Shown here piece by piece: positions 43,248 through 50,804 of a stretch of DNA of 64,000 nucleotides; the stretch's first letter is position 1; the number at the start of each line of letters is the position of its first letter. Source of the DNA: Cohnella phaseoli (lineage in GTDB: Bacteria > Bacillota > Bacilli > Paenibacillales > Paenibacillaceae); the NCBI RefSeq assembly GCF_003386235.1, contig NZ_QRDZ01000026.1, positions 1-64,000 of the forward strand, read 5' to 3'. The notes under the pieces are model-generated. The model was given only the letters and a program-made list of their open reading frames with translations. It was not told where the DNA came from and searched no databases. Position numbers and translations under genes: made by a program.

Positions 43248-43673
43248 TTACACCCCTCCTCTTAAGCCAAGCACGGCTTGCAAATCCAAAATGCTGATCA
43301 GCGTGTCGCCTAGCCTGCCGATTCCCGACAGGCAGTCGCGGGTCGCATCCCCGGTACTGTCGACAGCCGGAGGCAGGAGCTCGTCGAAGATCGCCACTCT
43401 ATCGACGCTGTCCACGCATATCCCGATATCTTCCGTATCCGAGCTGACGATCACAATGCGCGCGGAAGCTCCCGGTTCGGCTTCCCTGACGCCGAACCGG
43501 GCGCCTAACGAGATGACGGGAACGATTCTGCCCCGCAGGTTGATGACTCCCTTGACGAACATCTTGCCGCACGGCACCTCCGTAATCGGCTGCAGCTTGA
43601 TAATCTCCTGAATCTCAGAGATCGACAGCGCATATTTTCCCTCATTCAGACCCAAGACGATATAGTTTTCCAT
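43248..43673 (-). CDS. cheW: Chemotaxis coupling protein CheW
   Basis: This 141-residue CheW protein starts with ENYIVLGLNEGKYALSISEIQEIIKLQPIT and has FVKGVINLRGRIVPVISLGARFG near residues 45-70, the receptor/kinase-contact signature. It links the methyl-accepting protein encoded just upstream to CheA encoded just downstream. GGAGAGAGG precedes the ATG. The length is normal. Confidence 0.94.
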   Translation of the reverse strand: MENYIVLGLNEGKYALSISEIQEIIKLQPITEVPCGKMFVKGVINLRGRIVPVISLGARFGVREAEPGASARIVIVSSDTEDIGICVDSVDRVAIFDELLPPAVDSTGDATRDCLSGIGRLGDTLISILDLQAVLGLRGGV

Positions 43674-43688
43674 CGCGCTTCCTCTCTC

Positions 43689-45254
43689 CTACACTCTGAA
43701 AATCGCCACATTCTCGTTGAGCTTCTCGGACAGTTGCGCCAGCGAGTTCGATGAAGTCGCCGCCTCTTCCGCCGCAGCAGCGGATTGCTGACTGGCCGCG
43801 GCAATCAGCTCCACCGCGCGCAGAACCTCGTCGGACTGCGCGGCTTGCTGCTCGCTGGACGCCGCAATCTCCGAGATCTGACCTGCCGTCTCCGCGACCA
43901 TGCCGACGATGCGCTCGAACGTCTGTCCCGACGTCGCCGACAATCCGGCCGCCTCTTCCACCGCCTTGACGCTTTGATCGGTATTTTTCTGCATGCCTTT
44001 GATAATATTCGCGATCTGCTTCGTCGCTTCTCCGCTCCGCTCAGCGAGCTTGCGGACTTCGTCGGCGACGACGGCAAAGCCTCTTCCTTGATCTCCGGCT
44101 CTGGCCGCCTCGATGGCGGCGTTCAAAGCCAACAGGTTCGTCTGCTCGGCAATTTCGTCGATGACCTCGATGATCTGGCCAATCTGCTGCGAATCCTGCT
44201 CCAGCAGACGCATCTGCCCCGACAGCCTGTCCATGCTGCTTAACGAAGCCTGAATCGCTTCCCCGCCTTCCTCCGCCCTGCGCCGCGTGTGCTCCGACAG
44301 CTCCGCTACTGAGCTCGCGTTGGACGCTACGGCGGCGACCGCTCTGGACATCTCCTGCACGAGTGCATTGATCGTCTGGGCCGATTCCGCCTGATCCGAG
44401 CTGCCTTTGGCAATCTCCTCCGTCGTCGCCGAAATTTCCTGGGCGGCGGCGGACACACTCTGCGCCGAGCCGAGCGTCTGTCCGATCAACGTTCGCAAAT
44501 TGCCGATCATCTCGTTGAAGGCTCCGGCCAGAACGCCGACCTCGTCCTTCGTCAGCGATTCCGCCCGTTCCGTCAAGTCGCCCTGAGCCGCCCTGGTGGC
44601 GACGTTAACGACCGATTTGACCGAACGTACGAAGCTGGACGATAGGAACAGCGACAACGCGATGCCCAGCACCAGCGCAATCGAAGCTAAGACAACAACG
44701 ATAATTGTGCCGATACGGTTCGATTCGAAGGTCGCGGCGATCTCCTCGTCCGCATTTTGCACGTTGTAATTGATCCACGAATCCATATCGGCCCGGGTCG
44801 ACTGCACAAGCGGAAGCAATTCGCGGATCGGAGTCATCTCGGCATTCGAGCCTTCCCGCTCCGCGTCGCTAATAATTTGCTCCACGGCAGTGAAGAAGCT
44901 ATCCGACTTCTCCCGAATCGTATCATACTTCGCTTGATCCACGGAATCGGTAATCAGAGATTTGTACTCCTCCATTCCCGTTCGAAAGCTCGTTATCGAC
45001 GCTCTCACCGCATCGGTCATCGACTTTCTCGTCTGCTCGTCCTTGTCGAACCTCACCATCAGCAGCTGTCCGCTGATTCCGTTAAAATCTCCTCGCAATT
45101 GGGACAGCTTGTAAGTGCTCGGCATCCCCACATCCCTGAGATTCGAAATCGAACCTTTTAGCGACGACATCTGGACGATCGATACGATTCCCACTGTTAC
45201 AAGAAGAATTAGCACAATTCCGAAACCGGTTAACATTTTTGCTCGAATGTTCAT
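43689..45254 (-). CDS. Methyl-accepting chemotaxis protein
   Basis: This receptor of about 521 residues has TM1 at 8-30 ([22 protein letters not shown]), a four-helix-bundle-type sensor region (30-185), and TM2 ([23 protein letters not shown]) near 188-210. A HAMP domain follows, then the signalling hairpin with [24 protein letters not shown] and [25 protein letters not shown]. The ligand is unknown. Start choice is uncertain: GTG at 45266 lies only 2 nt from AAAGGAG, while ATG at 45254 is 14 nt away and gives the usual MCP opening, so the latter is given. It precedes cheW by 15 bp. Confidence 0.9.
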   Translation of the reverse strand: MNIRAKMLTGFGIVLILLVTVGIVSIVQMSSLKGSISNLRDVGMPSTYKLSQLRGDFNGISGQLLMVRFDKDEQTRKSMTDAVRASITSFRTGMEEYKSLITDSVDQAKYDTIREKSDSFFTAVEQIISDAEREGSNAEMTPIRELLPLVQSTRADMDSWINYNVQNADEEIAATFESNRIGTIIVVVLASIALVLGIALSLFLSSSFVRSVKSVVNVATRAAQGDLTERAESLTKDEVGVLAGAFNEMIGNLRTLIGQTLGSAQSVSAAAQEISATTEEIAKGSSDQAESAQTINALVQEMSRAVAAVASNASSVAELSEHTRRRAEEGGEAIQASLSSMDRLSGQMRLLEQDSQQIGQIIEVIDEIAEQTNLLALNAAIEAARAGDQGRGFAVVADEVRKLAERSGEATKQIANIIKGMQKNTDQSVKAVEEAAGLSATSGQTFERIVGMVAETAGQISEIAASSEQQAAQSDEVLRAVELIAAASQQSAAAAEEAATSSNSLAQLSEKLNENVAIFRV

Positions 45255-45308
45255 GTTGCAAGCCACGTCTCCTTTGTAGGTGTCTGCCGCGGACGGCCGC
45301 GCGTTGCG

Positions 45309-45716
45309 TCAGCCCTCCGCCTCTTCGGGCAGTCGAATTATACAATCCAGCACATTCATCAGCTCTCCGCGTGAATGGTGGAGAAAACCCATCAGAGAAT
45401 CCTGAAGCTTGTCCGTTTGAAGCGTCGCATTCAGCCAAATTTGGCGATTCAGAATGACGATGGACAGCTCGTACTCCGAGGGATATCTTTTAATTTCCTC
45501 GTAGATCGTCGTCCCCAGATAAGTCTCGGGCAAGATCAGCGAATACATGAGCGCCGGATGATCGGTATTCATGTCTCTAATTTGAAATTGCTCCGGCAAA
45601 GGATAGTTCCGCTTATGCCAACGATAACCGAACGGTATGTCCTCTTCCTCCCATACCGGCTCGAAGATTGCGCTCGTCTCCAGGAAAAGCTGCCTGTAGA
45701 ACTCAATTAGCTTCAC
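45309..45716 (-). CDS. Unknown protein heading the chemosensory operon
   Basis: This 135-residue soluble protein was not recognised. It begins MVKLIEFYRQLFLETSAIFEPVWEEED and is rich in aromatic and acidic residues, with YPLPEQFQIRDMNTDHPALMYSLILPETYLGTTIYEEIKRYPSEYELSIVI in the middle and a C-terminal helix (SLMGFLHHSRGELMNVLDCIIRLPEE). The GTG at 45716 has GAGGGGGCGCG ahead. It lies 54 bp before the MCP gene on the same strand and is probably the first gene of that transcript. A sensor-accessory or adaptor role is only a guess. Confidence 0.65.
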   Translation of the reverse strand: MKLIEFYRQLFLETSAIFEPVWEEEDIPFGYRWHKRNYPLPEQFQIRDMNTDHPALMYSLILPETYLGTTIYEEIKRYPSEYELSIVILNRQIWLNATLQTDKLQDSLMGFLHHSRGELMNVLDCIIRLPEEAEG

Positions 45717-45907
45717 TACGCGCCCCCTCATTCCTTGTTGTCGGCGTTCCTGCTGTCAGCCGTTTGCATACGTCTGACATCTTCCTCTACTGTAAGCGGG
45801 AATTATTAGATCTTGTGCTTAACGAATATGAGATAGGTATGTTTTTCGCTAACTGAATGGATCAGTTGTTAAGAAAATGTTTGGCTTTGCAAGTACTCTA
45901 CGGACGC

Positions 45908-45979
45908 AAAAAGAAGACTGCCTCCACGATCGGGTCGATCCGAATGTCGGATCGGCTCCCCGCATGAGAGACAGCCTTC
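45908..45979 (-). terminator. Terminator of the araC-mutY transcript
   Basis: The outer stem GAAGACTGCCT/AGACAGCCTTC (45913-45923 with 45969-45979, two mismatches) and an inner perfect stem around CGATCC/GGATCG are followed by a minus-strand T tract (A run at 45908-45912). The MITE at 46013-46168 now separates it from mutY. Confidence 0.7.
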
Positions 45980-46012
45980 AAATTGCGCCAGGCCTCTGTT
46001 ATCCGGCCAAGC

Positions 46013-46168
46013 TAGGGCGTGTCTGAAAACCCGCTCAGGGGCACCTTTCACCTCCCCTGCTGCGCCACTTTTGCTTGACGTACCTCCGGTACGCCTTCAC
46101 AAAAGTTCCTTGCATGGAACGAAAATTCGGCAAAATTTGCTGCCCTCGGAGTATTCAGACACGCCCTA
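46013..46168. mobile_element. MITE with TA target duplication at the 3' end of mutY
   Basis: A 156-bp non-coding element has perfect 15-bp ends TAGGGCGTGTCTGAA (46013-46027) and TTCAGACACGCCCTA (46154-46168). The outermost TA on each side looks like a duplicated TA target, as for IS630/Tc1-mariner derivatives. An inner palindrome GACGTACCTCCGGTACGCC lies near 46077-46096. Similar TIRs occur in MITEs of Paenibacillus relatives (from memory). There is no transposase gene. Confidence 0.82.
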
Positions 46169-47281
46169 ATGCCGCTGAACTTGAAGAAAATATTCCGTTA
46201 ACAATTTGCGAAACACGTTCGGCCAAGCATAGTCCTCGAACTGTTCCGGTCCGATCCACCGATAGCCGCTGCTGCCCTCCACGAAGCGCTCCTCGAGCGC
46301 GGAGGCGCGCAGCACCTTGATTCGCCATACAAGGTGCGTGAAGATGTGCTGCGCCTCGCCGACGACCTCGGTCGCGGCTCTCACGCGGACGCCGTCCTCC
46401 GCGAGCGCTGCCTCCAGCGATCCCGCTCCTTCCTCAAGGCGGGCCCATGCTTCCTCGTCCTGCACCTCAATATGGGGAAGCTCCCACATTTGCGCCAGCA
46501 GCCCCGTCTCCGGCCGTTGCCGGACGAGCACTTTCCCGGCGAACGCTCCGGTTCCTTCGATCAAAGCGGCCACACGGTATACCGGTCTCGCCTTCTTGGC
46601 CTTCGTCTTCACCGGGAGCTCCCGCTCCTTGCCCTGCAGCCTGCCTTCGCATCTCTCCCCTACCGGACAAATCGGACATGAAGGAGATTTCGGCGTACAC
46701 ACCATCGCGCCAAGCTCCATAAGCGCCTGATTGAAATCGGCTGCCTGCCCTTCCGGAATGAGCGATTGGGCTAAACTCTCCATGGAAACCCGAGTCGCCG
46801 GACGGGCGATATCGTCCTCAAGGCAGAAATACCGGGACAGCACTCGCATCACGTTGCCGTCTACGGCCGGCTCAGGCTGATCGTACGCGATGCTGAGAAT
46901 CGCCCCGGTCGTATAGGGCCCCACTCCCTTAAGCGTCGACACTTCCGCTTTAACGCGCGGCACCGCGCCCTCGTACCGCTCGACCACCTCTCGCGCAGCC
47001 GACTGCAGATTGCGCGCCCGGGAGTAATAGCCCAGTCCTTCCCAATGCTTCAGCACGTCCTCCTCCGGCGCCTCCGCCAAATGCCGAAGCGTCGGAAAGC
47101 GGCCCATAAATCGGTTGAAATACGGAATAACCGTATCTACGCGCGTCTGCTGAAGCATAATTTCGGATACCCAGATATGATAAGGATCCCGACTTCTCCG
47201 CCAGGGCAGATCGCGCCGTTCCTTGCGATACCACCGCAGCAGATTTTCGCCGAAATACGATTTGTTGCTCTCGCTCGTCAA
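46166..47281 (-). CDS. mutY: A/G-specific adenine glycosylase
   Basis: MutY removes adenine mispaired with 8-oxoguanine. The 371 residues hold the HhH-GPD domain (STLKGVGPYTTGAILSIAYDQPEPAVDGNVMRVLSR near residues 113-148, with the catalytic Asp in AVDGNV). A 4Fe-4S cluster loop has Cys in CTPKSPSCPICPVGERC near 195, and a NUDIX-like C-terminal domain recognises 8-oxoG. The stop codon TAG is made of the TA duplication and first base of the adjacent MITE, so the last residues may differ from the ancestral protein. It overlaps the preceding araC-type gene by 4 bp. Confidence 0.95.
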   Translation of the reverse strand: MTSESNKSYFGENLLRWYRKERRDLPWRRSRDPYHIWVSEIMLQQTRVDTVIPYFNRFMGRFPTLRHLAEAPEEDVLKHWEGLGYYSRARNLQSAAREVVERYEGAVPRVKAEVSTLKGVGPYTTGAILSIAYDQPEPAVDGNVMRVLSRYFCLEDDIARPATRVSMESLAQSLIPEGQAADFNQALMELGAMVCTPKSPSCPICPVGERCEGRLQGKERELPVKTKAKKARPVYRVAALIEGTGAFAGKVLVRQRPETGLLAQMWELPHIEVQDEEAWARLEEGAGSLEAALAEDGVRVRAATEVVGEAQHIFTHLVWRIKVLRASALEERFVEGSSGYRWIGPEQFEDYAWPNVFRKLLTEYFLQVQRH

Positions 47282-48150
47282 AGCTTTTCTTCCTCCTCGC
47301 GCTCCTCCCCGGACGATGCAGCGATGAATGCCGCCTGCTTGCGAAAGCGGCTGGGGGTCAACCCGGTATGCGCCTTAAACATTCTCGAGAAGTAATAGAT
47401 TTGCATGCCGACTTGCCCGGCAACGAAAGAAACGTTGCTGTCGGGCTTCAGGAGCAGACTCTTGGCGATTTCCATCCTCCGAAGATTGACGTACTGAATC
47501 GGCGAATAGCCTAGAATTCCTTTGAAAAAAACAATAAAATAGTTCGGATGCAAGAACACTTGCTTGGCCATATTTTCGACCGTAATATTATCCGCGAGAT
47601 GCTCGTCGATGTACTTCAACACCTGATCGATCTTCTGCAGATCGTCCGTCGGCGTCGCATTGTCGATCAGCGACAGGCTATCCAAATAATAGCTGATTAA
47701 CTCCAGCATCGCGGCCTTTGTTCTGAGCTTGGTAGTTAAACCGTTGCGCGCCAGCTCTTCGAACAAGCGAAAGAAGATTGCCGACACCGCGTCCTCGTTC
47801 TCCGCCTGAATATGAAACGGAATCTGCAGCATCTTGTACAAATCCCGATCCTCGTAGCTCCCCCGAAAATGGCACCATTGCACCGTTGCCGTCTCGTCCT
47901 TCTCCAGCACGATGCGATGCGGCATCCCCGCAAGTAAAATAAAGAGCGTCCCTTTAGCAAAAGGAATCTCCTTGTTCTGAGCGAACAGTTTACCTTCTCC
48001 CGACTTCACGAACAAAAATCGGTGACAATCGTATACCGTATCCTTGTCCTTCACCGTAGAAGCGTCCAGCACCGTCTCCGCAGCCGCAGCCACCTCAAGA
48101 TGCATCTGCTCGAAATGCTTCATCATAATCGTGACATAATTCGTTCTCAT
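47278..48150 (-). CDS. AraC-family transcriptional regulator
   Basis: This 290-residue regulator has an N-terminal cupin sensor domain (FLFVKSGEGKLFAQNKEIPFAKGTLFILLAGMPHRI, residues about 45-80). The C-terminal AraC double helix-turn-helix (about 180-275) includes HLADNITVENMAKQVFLHPNYFIVFFKGILGYSPIQYVNLRRMEIAKSLL and YYFSRMFKAHTGLTPSRFRKQ. The effector is unknown, probably a sugar. It is the first gene of a two-gene unit with mutY, an odd pairing that may only reflect shared transcription. Confidence 0.92.
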   Translation of the reverse strand: MRTNYVTIMMKHFEQMHLEVAAAAETVLDASTVKDKDTVYDCHRFLFVKSGEGKLFAQNKEIPFAKGTLFILLAGMPHRIVLEKDETATVQWCHFRGSYEDRDLYKMLQIPFHIQAENEDAVSAIFFRLFEELARNGLTTKLRTKAAMLELISYYLDSLSLIDNATPTDDLQKIDQVLKYIDEHLADNITVENMAKQVFLHPNYFIVFFKGILGYSPIQYVNLRRMEIAKSLLLKPDSNVSFVAGQVGMQIYYFSRMFKAHTGLTPSRFRKQAAFIAASSGEEREEEEKL

Positions 48151-48265
48151 CTTCGATGCCCCATTGTCCGGATAAAATGATATTTCATCCCATTAACATT
48201 CTTCCATTATACGTCACGAAAAGCGAAGCGTAAATTACCATATCGTAATCATCAAACCAATAAAT

Positions 48266-48298
48266 AACAGTCCGACAGAAAAAAGCTGCCGGACTGTT
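48266..48298 (-). terminator. Terminator of acpS
   Basis: A perfect 9-bp stem AACAGTCCG (48266-48274) / CGGACTGTT (48290-48298) lies 6 bp after the acpS stop. A T-rich stretch follows on the minus strand. Confidence 0.78.
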
Positions 48299-48303
48299 GT
48301 CGC

Positions 48304-48696
48304 TTATAGCTTTTCGATTAGGGCGGTAGCGGCCGCGACGGAGCGCTCGTGCGTAATCGCGATATGCAGCCGGTAATTCGGGCGATCCCAGCCGAGACGA
48401 ACTACAGCGGCGGACGACAGCTTGCACACGGGCTTTCCCAGCTCGTCGGCGATAATCTCGATATCTTGGAAGCCCGCCGTGGCTCCTATTCCGCAGCCCA
48501 GCGCCTTCACAACCGCCTCCTTGGCGGCAAACCGGCCGCTGGCGTATTCCAACGCCCTCCGGGGCGGCAGCTTTCCCCATACCTCTCGTTCCGCCGGCGT
48601 CAGCACCCTGTCGATAAACCTGGCCGCGCTTCGCCCTGCGAGAATTTTCGCCATCCGCTCCGTCTCAACGATATCCAACCCGATTCCGACGATCAT
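48304..48696 (-). CDS. acpS: Holo-[acyl-carrier-protein] synthase
   Basis: AcpS transfers 4'-phosphopantetheine from CoA to apo-ACP, activating fatty-acid synthesis. The 130 residues begin IVGIGLDIVETERMAKIL, with the metal-binding Asp in GLDIVE. FAAKEAVVKALGCGIG near residue 57 carries the second metal ligand Glu and the Lys. The C-terminal HIAITHERSVAAATALIEKL is typical. The start is 9 bp downstream of the nadE stop and lacks a strong ribosome binding site, so it is likely coupled to nadE. Confidence 0.95.
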   Translation of the reverse strand: MIVGIGLDIVETERMAKILAGRSAARFIDRVLTPAEREVWGKLPPRRALEYASGRFAAKEAVVKALGCGIGATAGFQDIEIIADELGKPVCKLSSAAVVRLGWDRPNYRLHIAITHERSVAAATALIEKL

Positions 48697-48705
48697 TCTG
48701 TGCGG

Positions 48706-49515
48706 TCAGATTCCCGGAATCGGCTGGCGCTTATGCTGCGTGCTCTTATAGCGCTTCTCGAGATTCTCTCTTGCTTGCGGTGCGATGTCCTTGCCTTCGA
48801 GATAGGAGCTGTTGTCCTCGTAAGTTACGCCCAGCTCATCTTCGTCGGTCTGTCCCGGCCACAGGCCAGCGGTCGGAGCTTTGTCGATGATACTGACCGG
48901 CACGCCGAGACGGCGGGCCAACTCCTTAATTTGACGCTTGTTAAGCGTACTGAGCGGGGTAATATCGACAGCGCCGTCTCCCCATTTGGTGTAAAAGCCC
49001 GTCAGCGCCTCTGACGCATGGTCCGTTCCTACGACCAGCAGATTCAGATCGAAGGCGAGTGCGTACTGCACGACCATTCTCGTGCGGGCTTTAACGTTGC
49101 CTTTGCCGCCTCGGCTAATATGGCGATGAATTTGCAGAGACTTGAATGCCTGCTCGGTTTCCAGAGCGATCTCGTCAACCGCATCCTCAATGTTCGTCTC
49201 TACTTTGTGCGTCAGCTTAAACGCTTCGGCCACCTCGTAGCTATGGTGAATGTCCTCTTGCTCTCCGTAAGGCTGGAATACGCCAAGCGTGATGTACTCC
49301 TTGCCCGTCTCCTGCGACAGCTCGTCCGTGGCGAGCTTGCACAGTCCCACGGCCACCGCGCTGTCCAACCCGCCGCTGATCGCGATCAGCAGTCCCGTCG
49401 CGCCCGCTTGCACGACATAGTCCTTCAAAAACTTGACTCTCCGTCCGATCTCTTCGTCGACGTCGATCGTCGGTTTAACGCCAAGCTTCTCGATAATTTC
49501 TTGCTGAAGCGTCAT
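48706..49515 (-). CDS. nadE: NH3-dependent NAD+ synthetase
   Basis: NadE amidates deamido-NAD+ with ammonia and ATP, the last step of NAD synthesis. The 269 residues have the P-loop-like ATP pyrophosphatase motif LLIAISGGLDSAVAVGL near residues 42-58. Family stretches RTRMVVQYALAFDLNLLVVGTDHASEALTGFYTKWGDGAVDITPLSTLNKRQIKELARRLGVP follow. There is no glutaminase domain, so it is the short ammonia-dependent type. AAGGAGGAGAGCTCAGG precedes the ATG. Co-transcribed with acpS. Confidence 0.96.
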   Translation of the reverse strand: MTLQQEIIEKLGVKPTIDVDEEIGRRVKFLKDYVVQAGATGLLIAISGGLDSAVAVGLCKLATDELSQETGKEYITLGVFQPYGEQEDIHHSYEVAEAFKLTHKVETNIEDAVDEIALETEQAFKSLQIHRHISRGGKGNVKARTRMVVQYALAFDLNLLVVGTDHASEALTGFYTKWGDGAVDITPLSTLNKRQIKELARRLGVPVSIIDKAPTAGLWPGQTDEDELGVTYEDNSSYLEGKDIAPQARENLEKRYKSTQHKRQPIPGI

Positions 49516-49538
49516 CCTGAGCTCTCCTCCTTAACCGC

Positions 49539-49585
49539 AAAAAATAACCCGGCGGCTCGGGCGCGAGCGGCCTCTGCCTCCGGGA
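49539..49585 (-). terminator. Terminator of the bacilliredoxin gene
   Basis: CCCGG (49548-49552) and CCGGG (49580-49584) close a hairpin with inner GCTCG/CGAGC. An A-rich run at 49539-49545 supplies minus-strand T residues. Confidence 0.6.
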
Positions 49586-49592
49586 ACGTTGT

Positions 49593-50030
49593 TTACTGCT
49601 TGCAGTAACGGTCGAAAGCGTCGGTCAAATCGGCCGCGATCTCTTCCGCGCTGCGATTCTCGATCTGATGCCGCTCAATGAAATGAACGAGCTCTCCGTC
49701 TTTCATCAATGCGATGGAAGGGGACGACGGCGGATACGGCAGGAAGTATTCGCGCGCTTTAGCCGTCGCTTCCTTATCCTGTCCTGCGAACACCGTAAAC
49801 AGATGATCGGGCACCACATCGTGCTTCAGCGCTTCGGCAACGCCTGGACGGCATTGTCCCGCCGCGCAGCCGCATACGGAGTTTACGACGACGAGCGCCG
49901 TTCCGGCAGCTCCGGGAAGGTTCTCTTCCACTTCCTCCGGGGTTCTCAGCTCTTGAATACCGACTCGCGTCAAATCGTCGCGCATCGGTTGAATCATATC
50001 CAGCATATATCTTTCGAATGACATCGACAT
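49593..50030 (-). CDS. brxB: Bacilliredoxin, BrxA/BrxB family
   Basis: This 145-residue thioredoxin-fold protein of the YphP/YqiW family has the CGC active site (Cys53-Gly-Cys55 in VVNSVCGCAAGQCRPGV). Bacilliredoxins remove bacillithiol from S-bacillithiolated proteins after oxidative stress. The opening MSFERYMLDMIQPMRDDLTRVGIQEL and GELVHFIERHQIENRSAEEIA near the end are family signatures. BrxA and BrxB cannot be separated by eye, so the symbol is tentative. It has its own promoter (50090-50119) and terminator. Confidence 0.9.
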   Translation of the reverse strand: MSMSFERYMLDMIQPMRDDLTRVGIQELRTPEEVEENLPGAAGTALVVVNSVCGCAAGQCRPGVAEALKHDVVPDHLFTVFAGQDKEATAKAREYFLPYPPSSPSIALMKDGELVHFIERHQIENRSAEEIAADLTDAFDRYCKQ

Positions 50031-50089
50031 TCTAATGCGCCTCTCTTTCCGAACGAGAAATTGGCGGCATGCATATTCCGCTAAATTTC

Positions 50090-50119
50090 ATTATACCGTG
50101 CTGCCGCAAGCTCCGTCAA
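50090..50119 (-). promoter_or_regulatory. Promoter of the bacilliredoxin gene
   Basis: On the minus strand TTGACG (50114-50119) and a perfect TATAAT (50090-50095) are separated by 18 bp. Start of transcription is expected near 50083. Confidence 0.8.
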
Positions 50120-50187
50120 AGCTATTGAGGCTCCGGCCCGCCCGGACTTCGTTCGGCGCGCCGCCGCTTTCGGCTATCGTACCCGGT

Positions 50188-50610
50188 TTAAGGCTCGTCC
50201 AGCACCTCCGGAACGGAGGGATGGCTTGTATCCTCGTCCCCGTCGATGGCCAGTGCGGTTGAATGCATCGGATGCGCGAACGGACGGGAAGAGGCCACTC
50301 CCCGCTCGAACAAGTCGCGATTCTCGCTCGTCAGAAAGCCGATATCTTTATAAGGATGCACCCACGTCTCCCCCGCCATGACGGAGGGGTCGGTCTCCTC
50401 GCTCCATCGTTCCAGCGGAGAGTTCGCGGATTCGTAATCGTGATCTCCGATAACAACGCCGTATTCATTCACGAAAGGCTCGCGCGGTCCCCGGCCTTCG
50501 CGGAATTCCGGCCGAAACTCGATCTCGAACGGATCCAATTCCGGATCGTCCGGCCCATGAACGGGAATCGCGTCGGCGTAGGGCCTGCTCTTTCTCCCGT
50601 TGCCGCCCAT
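50188..50610 (-). CDS. DUF3905-like protein of unknown function
   Basis: This 140-residue, acidic, Pro-rich soluble protein includes DPELDPFEIEFRPEFREGRGPREPFVNEYGVVIGDHDYESANSPLERWSEETDP, which I associate from memory with the DUF3905 family of Bacilli; the match is not certain. WVHPYKDIGFLTSENRDLFERG follows near residue 85. The ATG at 50610 is only 2 nt past the stop of a 41-codon gene and has no ribosome binding site, so translation is probably coupled. Spore-formers carry such proteins, but no role is established here. Confidence 0.7.
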   Translation of the reverse strand: MGGNGRKSRPYADAIPVHGPDDPELDPFEIEFRPEFREGRGPREPFVNEYGVVIGDHDYESANSPLERWSEETDPSVMAGETWVHPYKDIGFLTSENRDLFERGVASSRPFAHPMHSTALAIDGDEDTSHPSVPEVLDEP

Positions 50611-50612
50611 CG

Positions 50613-50738
50613 TCAGGTCGAGGGACGGTTAGGCCCGTCCAGTTTTTTGTCGAATGCGGGGGATAACGGCGAAGTTTTGCTCTTGCCGCGTTGTTCGGCC
50701 GACCGTTCGGACTTCGAAGGACCTTCGTTTCTGGGCAT
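50613..50738 (-). CDS. 41-residue hydrophilic peptide coupled to the DUF3905-like gene
   Basis: A very short reading frame starts at ATG 50738 directly after AAGGAGGCTGTTATC, one of the best ribosome binding sites in the window, and ends at TGA 50613-50615. The product (MPRNEGPSKSERSAEQRGKS at its start) is basic, Ser/Lys/Pro-rich, with no hydrophobic segment and no Cys. It ends 2 nt before the ATG of the DUF3905-like gene, so it may act as a leader cistron or encode a small spore-type protein. The family is not recognised. Confidence 0.65.
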   Translation of the reverse strand: MPRNEGPSKSERSAEQRGKSKTSPLSPAFDKKLDGPNRPST

Positions 50739-50804
50739 GATAACAGCCTCCTTGTCTAGTCGTTGCCCCCGTAGTGTAACCGAAACTGGAACGCTTATCC
50801 GCGA

